From Bacteroidales bacterium (GTDB lineage Bacteria > Bacteroidota > Bacteroidia > Bacteroidales > UBA3824): a stretch of DNA of 64,000 nucleotides. This document shows, piece after piece, positions 18,567-26,706 of this stretch; position 1 is the first letter of the stretch, and each line of letters starts with the position of its first letter. The stretch is from NCBI GenBank assembly GCA_024413595.1, contig JAKSUC010000001.1, forward strand, positions 66,073-130,072, given 5' to 3'. The translations under genes and the position numbers were made by a program. The notes beneath the pieces are model-generated. The model was not told the DNA's origin. It made no database searches and saw only the letters and a program-made list of their open reading frames with translations.

Positions 18567-19696
18567 AAATTTTAGTTGTATGTTTTTTATGAAAAATACA
18601 TAAATACAATTGTAATATTTATTGTTAATTCTAAGATTAATAATTTTGTCATTTTATTTTTTCAAAATTCTCTATTATTGCATTTGTAATTTTCTTTGAG
18701 TTTTACTTTTGTTATTGATTATTTTTGTATTATGTTGTTTTGTATTCGTTTTTTTATTTTTGTATTTGCTTTATTATTAATTTTTGAATTTTTACTTTTT
18801 TATATTTTTATTTTTTTCTATTTATTTTTTATTTTTTACATGATAATTCTGTTCTTGATTTAGATCTGTTTTTTATTTTTTCTATTTTTTTATTTCTGAT
18901 TTTATTAATTTTATTAATTCTTTTCATGATTGGAATATTTATTTTTTTTATTTTATAAATTGATTTACCAAAATGTATTTAATTTCTATTTTATATTTGT
19001 TAGTTTCTTATTTTCGTAATTGTTTTGCATATTTTTTTTTATACATAGAATTTGTATATAAAATGTTAGTGTAATAGATTGTATATTAAGTTGTTATATA
19101 TCATTAGTATATAGTATTATATTCTTAATATATTATATGATAGATACATCTGACTTTATTGTAAGTTGCAGATATTCAATATTATATTTATTTTTTGTAT
19201 CTTTAAATAAATTAAATATTCTTTATAGTTGTTCAGAAAAATATTTTTATTCAATTTATTTTGAGTTATTCAAAATTCTACACAATTTAAGAATATTATA
19301 TTATTTTATCTTATTTAATATGACAAAATGACAGAAGTTGATTTTATCTTGATATTTCTTTATAAATATTAATTTTTATATCTGTTTAATAAATCTGTGA
19401 AAATATTAAACAAAAATACAGCTTTCTTTATTAATATTTATTAATGTTAAACCAATGTTTATTCGACTTATATTATCAATATGTATTGTTATTTTTTTTA
19501 TTTAACTATTTACTCTGAGTTAAATAAAATGATATTTTATTATTTTTCTTTGTTGTTTTATTGTAATTATTTTATATATTTTTATATTTTTTGTGGTTTA
19601 GCTTTTTTAAAAATTATATTTTCTTTTTTTATTTGTGTATTTTCATATTATTCATCACTTTTGTATTTTAAAAAGAATTTAAAATATTTCAAAAAA

Positions 19697-21790
19697 ATGA
19701 AGCATTCGCGTTCCAATAAAATATCTGTAGATAAAAAAATAGTAAATAAATCAAAATCAGCTATTGAAGTTAATTCTAAAAATGATTTTTTTGAGAAAAA
19801 TAGTAAAATAATAATATGGGTAGTAACAGGTTTATCATTTTTATTTAGTTTATTGTTGTTTAATCCAGATGTTTCGGTTGGTGGCGATGATAGTACCTAT
19901 ATTCAATCGGCATATAATTTAAGTCAAGGTACAAATTTTCCAACATGGCAAGGCCCATTTTATTCATTATTTTTATCATTTTTTGTAAAGATATTTGGAG
20001 TAAATATTATATTGTTAAAAATACTATCTGTATTGTTTTTTACCTTTTCGATATATTTTACATACAAGTTGTTTACAAAATATGGTAATTATTTTTGTGG
20101 AACAATAGCATGTATAATATCATCAGTTTGTTTTACATTGCTAACCTACGCATCAACTACATATTCAGAACCTATTTTTATGTTTATGCAAGTTACTTAT
20201 TTGTATGCGTTGTTTTATTTTTTGGATTTTCAAAAAAGTATGATTGATGCGAATGAACTAAATAAAAATATGATACTTAAAAAATCGCTATTATATATAG
20301 TATTGATTTCGCTATATTGTTATGTGATATATCAAACAAGAACATTGGCTATAATATTGATACCATTAACGATATTATTGTTTATTGTAGAAAAAAGATT
20401 TAGAACAGCAGGTGTTTTTACATTGACAACAGGTTTTGTTTATTTATTAGATTCATTATATAGAAAAATAGTTTGGAATTATGATTCTGTTAGTTTTAAA
20501 GGTCAATTAGATTCAATATTGATGGTAAATCCATATAAACCAGAATTAGGATATGAGAAGTTTTCAGGATTTTTTCAGAGAATAATTGATAATTCTCAAT
20601 TGTATTTTTCTAAGCATATAATGCACATGATAGGATTTAAAAACTATGATGAAAGAACAGTAAGTGTATTTGCAACTGTAATCATAGTATTGTTAATAAT
20701 ATTAATGGGAGTATATGTTTGGAAAAAGAGTAGAAAAATGTTATACATTTATGGATACTTTTTTTCGATGATTTTAGTAACATTCGTAATGCTACAAAAA
20801 TTATGGGATCAAGAAAGATTAATAATGATATATCTTCCATTAATGTTAGGTGTCTTTTTTTATTGTTTGTATAATTGTTTTGACAAAAAAATATTTACAA
20901 AAATTTCAAAATGGTTGGCTGTAATAATAATAATAACCACAATATCACAAACCTTTAAACAAGGGAATTTTGATTTAAGTGATAATTTTGATAGTGGTAA
21001 ATATGCTTCATATACAGACGATTGGCAAAATTATATGTTGGCAAGCAAATGGGTTGGAGAAAATATATCAGAAGATTCACGAGTAATATGTAGAAAACCT
21101 CAAATGTCGTGGATGGCATCTGCTGGAAAAAACATGTTTGTAGGAATTAATAAATTATATAGTAAAGATGCAGATTCTATGAAAAATTATTTGATAGATT
21201 CTTTAAAAGCTACGCATTTTATATTAGCAAATTTACGATTAAATCCATATGTTAAAGATGGACGAACAATTACAACCGTAAAATATTCGTTGATGGCATT
21301 AACATCGAAATATCCATTTATGGTAAAATATTTAAAAACATTTGGAAAATCAGAACCAGCATTTGTATTTCAAGTTGACACATCACAAATACCAAATTAT
21401 ACTAATTTAGATTGTGCAATATTAATAAATCCACAAAATGTATATGCTTGGCAATTGAAATGTATACATTATTTAGATATTAAAAAATATGATATAGCCG
21501 AAAAGTTTATCGAAGAAGGATTAAATTATAATAAAGATAATGGATATTTGTTGGTATTAAAAGGAGTATTATATTTAGATTATGGAAAAAATCAAGAAGC
21601 CCTAAAATATTTTGATCAATCACTAGAAACATTACCTAATAATCCAGATGCTTTTGTAAACAAAGCAATAGCATTGATGAATTTAGGAAGAAAACCAGAA
21701 GCATTAGAAACAATGGCCAAAGCTCGCAGTTTAGGAGTTCAAGGCGTTGAATATGATGAATTAGAAAATAGAATAAGAAATTCAAAATAA
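19697..21790 (+). CDS. GT39-like integral membrane glycosyltransferase with C-terminal TPR
   Basis: A 697-residue inner-membrane protein. After a Lys/Ser-rich cytoplasmic head (1-40), a first membrane helix ends in SVGGDDSTYIQSAYNL, which carries the acidic pair typical of dolichyl/undecaprenyl-phosphate sugar transferases (GT39/PMT family). About ten more hydrophobic helices follow to about 480. The soluble end contains tetratricopeptide repeats (LDCAILINPQNVYAWQLKCI, ALKYFDQSLETLPNNPDAFV). I start it at the ATG at 19697, because the open frame before it (from 19481) is only T-rich low-complexity sequence. It is 3 bases from the next gene, so both belong to one surface-glycan transcript. The sugar and acceptor are unknown. 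Confidence 0.75.
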   Translation: MKHSRSNKISVDKKIVNKSKSAIEVNSKNDFFEKNSKIIIWVVTGLSFLFSLLLFNPDVSVGGDDSTYIQSAYNLSQGTNFPTWQGPFYSLFLSFFVKIFGVNIILLKILSVLFFTFSIYFTYKLFTKYGNYFCGTIACIISSVCFTLLTYASTTYSEPIFMFMQVTYLYALFYFLDFQKSMIDANELNKNMILKKSLLYIVLISLYCYVIYQTRTLAIILIPLTILLFIVEKRFRTAGVFTLTTGFVYLLDSLYRKIVWNYDSVSFKGQLDSILMVNPYKPELGYEKFSGFFQRIIDNSQLYFSKHIMHMIGFKNYDERTVSVFATVIIVLLIILMGVYVWKKSRKMLYIYGYFFSMILVTFVMLQKLWDQERLIMIYLPLMLGVFFYCLYNCFDKKIFTKISKWLAVIIIITTISQTFKQGNFDLSDNFDSGKYASYTDDWQNYMLASKWVGENISEDSRVICRKPQMSWMASAGKNMFVGINKLYSKDADSMKNYLIDSLKATHFILANLRLNPYVKDGRTITTVKYSLMALTSKYPFMVKYLKTFGKSEPAFVFQVDTSQIPNYTNLDCAILINPQNVYAWQLKCIHYLDIKKYDIAEKFIEEGLNYNKDNGYLLVLKGVLYLDYGKNQEALKYFDQSLETLPNNPDAFVNKAIALMNLGRKPEALETMAKARSLGVQGVEYDELENRIRNSK

Positions 21791-21793
21791 AAG

Positions 21794-23224
21794 ATGAACG
21801 AAAAAGTTAAAATAGGAGAGTCTGAAACGCAAAAGATGTATGATTTTTTTGAAAAACATGCAAAAGAAAGAGATAAATGGATAAAACGAAACAAGTTTTA
21901 TCATAAAATGTTAGAAAAACAATTTTCGTTTATCATACCCGAAAATTCAAATGTATTAGAATTAGGTTGTTCAACAGGCAATTTGTTGAATTCTGTAAAA
22001 CCCAAACGAGGATTAGGTGTCGATTTTTCGCCAACATTAATACAAATTGCCTCACAAAAATATCCACATTTAGAATTTAAAGTTGCAGATGTAACAGAAT
22101 TTGAATGTGATTTTATACCAGATTACATTATTATTTCTGATTTAGTAGCATGTCTTGTTGATATTCAGAATTTTTTTCACAAAGTTAGAACATATTGTGG
22201 TAAAAATACAAAGTTGATAATATCAACATATAATTATTTGTGGGAACCAATATTAAAAATAGGAGAATTTTTACATATAAAACTTCGACAACCATTACAA
22301 AATTGGCTGTCGATAACAGATTTAGAAAATATTCTAAATTTAGAAGATTTTGAAATAGTAAAAACCGAAAGTAAGTTATTATTTCCCCAATATATTCCTA
22401 TTGTAAATTTTTTTGAAAATAAAATATTTGCGAATATACCACCCTTTTCGAATTGTAATCTAGTAAATTATTTAACAGTAAAACCAATAATAAAAGATGA
22501 AAATGAGTATTCAGTAACAATTGTAATACCAGCGCGAAATGAGTCGGGAAATATTGAAAATGCAATATTACGAACCCCACAATTTTCATCACATCAAGAA
22601 TTTATATTTATAGAAGGAAATTCACAAGACAACACATACGAAGAATGTTTACGCATAAAAGAAAAATATCCAAACAAAGATATAAAAGTGATGCGTCAAA
22701 CAGGCAAAGGCAAAGGCAATGCAGTAAGAGAAGCATTTGCAAAAGCTAGTGGAGATATTTTGATGATATTAGACGCCGATTTAACAACACCACCAGAAGA
22801 TATGCCCAAATTTTATGAAGCTCTTAGAAGTGGAAAATGTGATTTTGTAAATGGGTGTAGATTGGTTTATCCGATGGAAAAACAAGCCATGAGATTTTTA
22901 AATTTTTTAGCCAATAAATTTTTTGGAATGTTTTTTTCATTTTTACTTGGACAAAGATTAAAAGACACACTTTGTGGAACAAAAGTATTATTTAAAAAAG
23001 ATTATGAAAAAATAGCAGCGAATAGAAGTTATTTTGGTGATTTTGATCCTTTTGGTGATTTTGATTTATTGTTTGGAGCAGCAAAACTAAATTTAAAAAT
23101 ATCAGAAGTGATTGTTAGATATAGAGATAGAGAATATGGTTCGACCCAAATAAGTAGATTTTCGCATGGGTGGTTATTAATAAGAATGAGTTTATTTGCA
23201 GCAAGAAAACTAAAATTTAGATAA
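21794..23224 (+). CDS. Methyltransferase-glycosyltransferase (GT2) fusion protein
   Basis: A 476-residue two-domain protein. The N-terminal part (about 10-230) is a SAM-dependent methyltransferase with motif I VLELGCSTGN at 54-63. The C-terminal part (about 238-476) is a GT-A family 2 glycosyltransferase of the dolichol-phosphate-glucosyltransferase type. It has VTIVIPARNESGNI at 241-254, the metal-binding DAD at 327-329, CGTKVLF and a late RYRDREYGST. No membrane helices are obvious apart from a hydrophobic stretch near FLANKFFGMFFSFLLG. With the GT39-like gene just upstream, a two-step scheme is plausible: this protein would load a sugar on polyprenyl phosphate and the membrane protein would transfer it. 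Confidence 0.85.
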   Translation: MNEKVKIGESETQKMYDFFEKHAKERDKWIKRNKFYHKMLEKQFSFIIPENSNVLELGCSTGNLLNSVKPKRGLGVDFSPTLIQIASQKYPHLEFKVADVTEFECDFIPDYIIISDLVACLVDIQNFFHKVRTYCGKNTKLIISTYNYLWEPILKIGEFLHIKLRQPLQNWLSITDLENILNLEDFEIVKTESKLLFPQYIPIVNFFENKIFANIPPFSNCNLVNYLTVKPIIKDENEYSVTIVIPARNESGNIENAILRTPQFSSHQEFIFIEGNSQDNTYEECLRIKEKYPNKDIKVMRQTGKGKGNAVREAFAKASGDILMILDADLTTPPEDMPKFYEALRSGKCDFVNGCRLVYPMEKQAMRFLNFLANKFFGMFFSFLLGQRLKDTLCGTKVLFKKDYEKIAANRSYFGDFDPFGDFDLLFGAAKLNLKISEVIVRYRDREYGSTQISRFSHGWLLIRMSLFAARKLKFR

Positions 23225-23285
23225 GAATAATCATTAATTTTATTTTTTTTTATGATTTTAGAATAATATCATAACGAAAAAAGTG

Positions 23286-23293
23286 TATTTTTG
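23286..23293 (+). promoter_or_regulatory. -7 box of esterase gene
   Basis: TATTTTTG, a match to TAnnTTTG, 17 bases before the TTG start codon of the esterase gene. Confidence 0.55.
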
Positions 23294-23310
23294 TAAAAAA
23301 AGATTTCGAC

Positions 23311-24141
23311 TTGAAAAATACAATAAAAATAGTATTATTGTTAGTTTTTGTGTTTAGTAATAAATTAGCTAAAACACAAAGTTTGTATGTAGTAAATTCG
23401 CATTGTAAAATGCCGAATGATACAGTAATGGTTTATACACCCAATAAATATAACAATGATAGTATAACAACATATCCAGCAGTAATATTATTAAATGGAT
23501 ATGGAGGAAATTTTCGTCAATGGAGCAAAGTTTCAGATCTTCAATTATATGCAGATGAATATCAAATGATATTAATATGTCCAGATGGATTTTATGACTC
23601 ATGGTATATAGATAGTCCAATAGATACAAATAGTTGTTATTCAACTTATTTTAAACAAGAAATATTACCTTCAATATTTGAACAATATCGAATAGATAAA
23701 AACAATTTATTTATAACAGGATTAAGTATGGGAGGTCATGGAGCATTATATTTATTTATTCAAAATAGTGAATATTTTGCAGCAGTGGGATCAATGAGTG
23801 GAGTTTTAGATTTAAAATATTCATCAGTAGCAAATACAAGTTTGGCAAAAAAAATAGGGCCAAAACAAACAGATAATCCAAATTGGGAAACCTATTCAGT
23901 AATAAACCAAGCCATAAAACTAAAAGAAATAAATAAACCAATAATAATAAATTGTGGTTCAGAAGATTTTTTAATAAAAGTAAATCGAAGATTTGCCACA
24001 AAATGTAAAAATTTAGGAATAAACATAGTATATGCTGAGTCGCCAGGAAAACATGACCGAATATATTGGAAATTAACATTACCAAGTCAATTAATGTTTT
24101 TCAGACAGTTTGTACAAAAAAATAAAAGATATGAATATTAA
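23311..24141 (+). CDS. Secreted alpha/beta-hydrolase (esterase D / CE1 type)
   Basis: A 276-residue exported esterase. The start is probably the TTG at 23311, because it gives a proper signal peptide (KNTIKIVLLLVFVFSNKLAKTQS) and lies right behind a -7 box. No in-frame ATG is available. The hydrolase core shows the oxyanion region LLNGYGGNFRQW, the nucleophile elbow GLSMGGHGAL, an acid near CGSEDFLI and the His in SPGKHDRIYW. It is shorter than the esterase at 7066-8184 and lacks its E-set domain. Its end overlaps engB by 11 bases. The substrate is unknown. Confidence 0.82.
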   Translation: MKNTIKIVLLLVFVFSNKLAKTQSLYVVNSHCKMPNDTVMVYTPNKYNNDSITTYPAVILLNGYGGNFRQWSKVSDLQLYADEYQMILICPDGFYDSWYIDSPIDTNSCYSTYFKQEILPSIFEQYRIDKNNLFITGLSMGGHGALYLFIQNSEYFAAVGSMSGVLDLKYSSVANTSLAKKIGPKQTDNPNWETYSVINQAIKLKEINKPIIINCGSEDFLIKVNRRFATKCKNLGINIVYAESPGKHDRIYWKLTLPSQLMFFRQFVQKNKRYEY

Positions 24142-24775
24142 TAGTGCAAATTTTGTAATGAGTAATACCGATTATAAAAAATGTCCAGAACCGTTATTAC
24201 CAGAATATGCATTTGTTGGAAGAAGTAATGTAGGGAAATCGTCACTTATAAATATGATATGTGGCAATAAAACATTAGCAAAAACTTCATCAACACCAGG
24301 AAAAACACAACTGATAAATCATTTTATAATCAATGAAAATTGGTATCTAGTAGATTTACCTGGGTATGGATATGCAAAAACTGGGAACAATTTAATAGGA
24401 CAATGGAATAAATTTACATCAGCATATTTGCAAAAACGAGAAAATTTAATGTGTACATTTGTTTTAATTGATATAAGATTAGAACCACAAAAAAATGACA
24501 CAGAGTTTATGGAAAATATGGCAATACAAGGACTACCATTTGTAATGGTATTTACCAAAGCAGATAAATTAGGATCTGTAGCAGCCCAACGCAATGTAGA
24601 CAATTATTTAAAAAAGATGGAAGAAACATGGATAGAACTTCCACAATATTTTATAACATCTGCCGAAAAAAAAATAGGAGCTGAAGAAATATTAACATTT
24701 GTGGAAAATACAAATAAATTATTTACACCTCCTAAACAATACACAAAAAACCGAGATTTAAATAGAAAAAAATAA
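24131..24775 (+). CDS. engB: Ribosome-biogenesis GTPase EngB/YsxC
   Basis: A 214-residue circular-style TrmE-Era-EngA-EngB GTPase needed for assembly of the large ribosomal subunit. It has the G1 loop GRSNVGKSS at 30-38, G2 SSTPGKTQ, G3 DLPGYG and G4 TKADK. The start at 24131 (MNINSANFV) is chosen over an upstream TTG because family members begin with this kind of short lead. The gene overlaps the end of the esterase gene by 11 bases. Although it is a core gene, it shares the A-ending codon bias of its neighbours. Confidence 0.94.
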   Translation: MNINSANFVMSNTDYKKCPEPLLPEYAFVGRSNVGKSSLINMICGNKTLAKTSSTPGKTQLINHFIINENWYLVDLPGYGYAKTGNNLIGQWNKFTSAYLQKRENLMCTFVLIDIRLEPQKNDTEFMENMAIQGLPFVMVFTKADKLGSVAAQRNVDNYLKKMEETWIELPQYFITSAEKKIGAEEILTFVENTNKLFTPPKQYTKNRDLNRKK

Positions 24776-24779
24776 AATC

Positions 24780-26078
24780 ATGATTTGGAATGAAACCATC
24801 GAATGTGCCTCACGAGAATATCTAAGTGAGTTACAATCGAAACGTCTTCGTGACTGTGTAAGTAGGGTTTATCATAATGTACCTTACTACAGAACAAGAA
24901 TGCAAGAAGCAGGAATATTACCTGGCGATATTAAAACAATAGAAGATATTGTAAAATTACCATTTACAAATAAACAAGATTTACGAGATAATTATCCATT
25001 TGGAACATTTGCCGTACCAACAAGTGAAATTGTAAGAATTCATGCCTCAACAGGAACAACAGGAAAACCCACAGTTGTAGGACGAACCAGAAAAGATTTG
25101 TCAATTTGGGCAGAATGTGTGGCACGTGCATTAACATTAAGTGGAGTAACAAAAGAAGATATTGTTCAAGTTGCATACGGATATGGATTGTTTACTGGAG
25201 GATTAGGCATACATTACGGAGTAGAAAATTTAGGTGCCGCAGTTGTACCTGCCTCAACAGGAAATACCAAAAAACAAATACAATTACTTCAAGATTTTGG
25301 AACAACAGCCATAGCTTGTACGCCAAGTTACGCATTATATCTAGCTGATACAATAAAAGATATGGGTTTAGATCCCAAAAAAGATTTAAAATTACGAGTA
25401 GGAATATTTGGAGCAGAACCTTGGACCGAAGAAATGCGTAATGAAATAGAAAACAAATTAAATATCAAAGCTCACGATATCTATGGATTAAGCGAAATAA
25501 TGGGTCCAGGCGTTGCTTGTGATTGCGATTATCAAAATGGTTTGCACGTTTGTGAAGATTATTTCTTTCCTGAAATATTAAATCCAGAAACAGGCGAACC
25601 TTGTAAAGACGGCGAAGTTGGCGAACTTGTATTTTCTTCATTTATAGAAGGAATGCCATTATTAAGATATCGTACACATGATTTGTCAAAAATAATACCT
25701 GGACAATGTCAATGTGGACGAACAACTAGAAGAATAGCAAAATTAATGGGTCGTTGCGACGATATGTTAATTATTAGAGGTGTAAATGTATTTCCATCTC
25801 AAGTAGAAAGTGTTTTATTATCTATGCCAGAAGCAACACCACATTATATGTTGACAGTAGATCGTAAAGGATTATTCGACTCTTTAACAATACAAGTAGA
25901 AATAAAAGAAGAATTATATTCTGACAATGTTAAAGATCTCGAAAACTTTCAAAAGAAAATTAAATCAAACATTGAAAGTGTATTAGGAATATCAGTTATA
26001 GTTCAACTTAAAGCACCTAAATCACTTCCAAGATTTGAAGAAGGCAAAGCAAAACGAGTAATAGATAACAGAAAATAA
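24780..26078 (+). CDS. paaK: Phenylacetate-CoA ligase family enzyme
   Basis: A 432-residue AMP-forming acyl-CoA ligase of the PaaK type. The P-loop-like HASTGTTGKPTVVG, the YGLSEIMGPG motif and the C-terminal RGVNVFPSQVE are all present and of normal spacing. Aerobic paa genes are absent here. In anaerobes such ligases, paired with a tandem ACT protein as here, usually activate arylacetates such as phenylacetate or indoleacetate produced by keto-acid oxidoreductases. It follows engB by 4 bases, and an ACT-domain gene follows 26 bases on. Confidence 0.92.
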   Translation: MIWNETIECASREYLSELQSKRLRDCVSRVYHNVPYYRTRMQEAGILPGDIKTIEDIVKLPFTNKQDLRDNYPFGTFAVPTSEIVRIHASTGTTGKPTVVGRTRKDLSIWAECVARALTLSGVTKEDIVQVAYGYGLFTGGLGIHYGVENLGAAVVPASTGNTKKQIQLLQDFGTTAIACTPSYALYLADTIKDMGLDPKKDLKLRVGIFGAEPWTEEMRNEIENKLNIKAHDIYGLSEIMGPGVACDCDYQNGLHVCEDYFFPEILNPETGEPCKDGEVGELVFSSFIEGMPLLRYRTHDLSKIIPGQCQCGRTTRRIAKLMGRCDDMLIIRGVNVFPSQVESVLLSMPEATPHYMLTVDRKGLFDSLTIQVEIKEELYSDNVKDLENFQKKIKSNIESVLGISVIVQLKAPKSLPRFEEGKAKRVIDNRK

Positions 26079-26104
26079 ATATTAACAATTAAAATTATAC
26101 AGCC

Positions 26105-26530
26105 ATGAAAATTAAACAATTATGTGTTTTCTTGGAAAACAAAGTAGGAAGATTTAAAGGTGTAGCCGATATCTTAGGAAAAGCTGGAATAAATATGACA
26201 GCATTTAGTGTAGCAGATACAAGTGATTTTGGAATATTACGAGTAATAGTTTCAGAACCAGAAAAATCGCTACAATTGTTAAAAGAAGCAGGTTATGCAG
26301 CAGGACTAACCGACGTAATTTGTATCAAATGTCCCAATACAGCAGGTTCTTTAGCAAAAGTACTTGATGTATTAAACGAAGAAAATGTACAAATAGAATA
26401 TATGTACGCATTTTCGATGGGAAATATAGCGCAAGTTGTAATTAGACCAGCAGAAATTCAAAATTGTGAAAAAGTTTTAGAAAAACATGGAATAGAACTT
26501 GTTTCTTCTGATAGCCTATATTCTATGTAA
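26105..26530 (+). CDS. Tandem ACT-domain protein
   Basis: A 141-residue protein made of two ACT domains. The first is KQLCVFLENKVGRFKGVADILGKAGINMTAFSV and the second CIKCPNTAGSLAKVLDVLNEENVQIEYMYAF. ACT domains bind amino acids and regulate metabolic enzymes. Proteins of this size commonly follow paaK-like ligase genes in anaerobic bacteria and are thought to sense an aromatic amino acid. The same linkage is seen here. A terminator follows. Confidence 0.88.
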   Translation: MKIKQLCVFLENKVGRFKGVADILGKAGINMTAFSVADTSDFGILRVIVSEPEKSLQLLKEAGYAAGLTDVICIKCPNTAGSLAKVLDVLNEENVQIEYMYAFSMGNIAQVVIRPAEIQNCEKVLEKHGIELVSSDSLYSM

Positions 26531-26548
26531 AAAAACTGAATAAAATAA

Positions 26549-26583
26549 AAAAGAGGGTTCTTTAATAAAGAACCCTTTTTTTG
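26549..26583 (+). terminator. Terminator of paaK-ACT operon
   Basis: Stem GGGTTCTTTA / TAAAGAACCC with a minimal loop, preceded by an A-run and followed by a T-run. Confidence 0.88.
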
Positions 26584-26650
26584 TATAGTTTTTGTTATTG
26601 TTAAGATAAAAAAATAAATAATAATTTTTGCATAAAACATAAAAAAAATG

Positions 26651-26658
26651 TATTTTTG
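26651..26658 (+). promoter_or_regulatory. -7 box of TPR-SpoIIE gene
   Basis: TATTTTTG, a match to TAnnTTTG, 48 bases before the GTG start codon. Confidence 0.55.
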
Positions 26659-26706
26659 AAAATGCAAAATATTTGAATTAATTAACAACATTTCAAATTA
26701 ATTAAA

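Larger units (their letters stand above)
17816..19696. other. Long gene-free, T-rich region
   Basis: Almost 1.9 kb without a credible gene. It holds two identical 24-base operator-like repeats (17879-17902, 18543-18566) and a hairpin at 18191-18219 (ATGGCTTAA with TTAAGAGCCAT). From about 18640 to 19670 the + strand is strongly T-rich and poor in G and C. An open frame at 19137-19331 is Phe/Tyr/Ile-rich and looks like a product of this composition. Confidence 0.6.

Noticed and set aside
19137-19331. Open frame of 64 codons in the T-rich region
   Set aside because: Its Phe/Tyr/Ile/Leu-rich product follows from base composition; no ribosome-binding site or promoter spacing supports it.
19481-19696. 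N-terminal extension of the GT39-like protein
   Set aside because: The 72 extra residues are low-complexity Phe/Tyr from T-runs, and the ATG at 19697 gives a normal cytoplasmic head.
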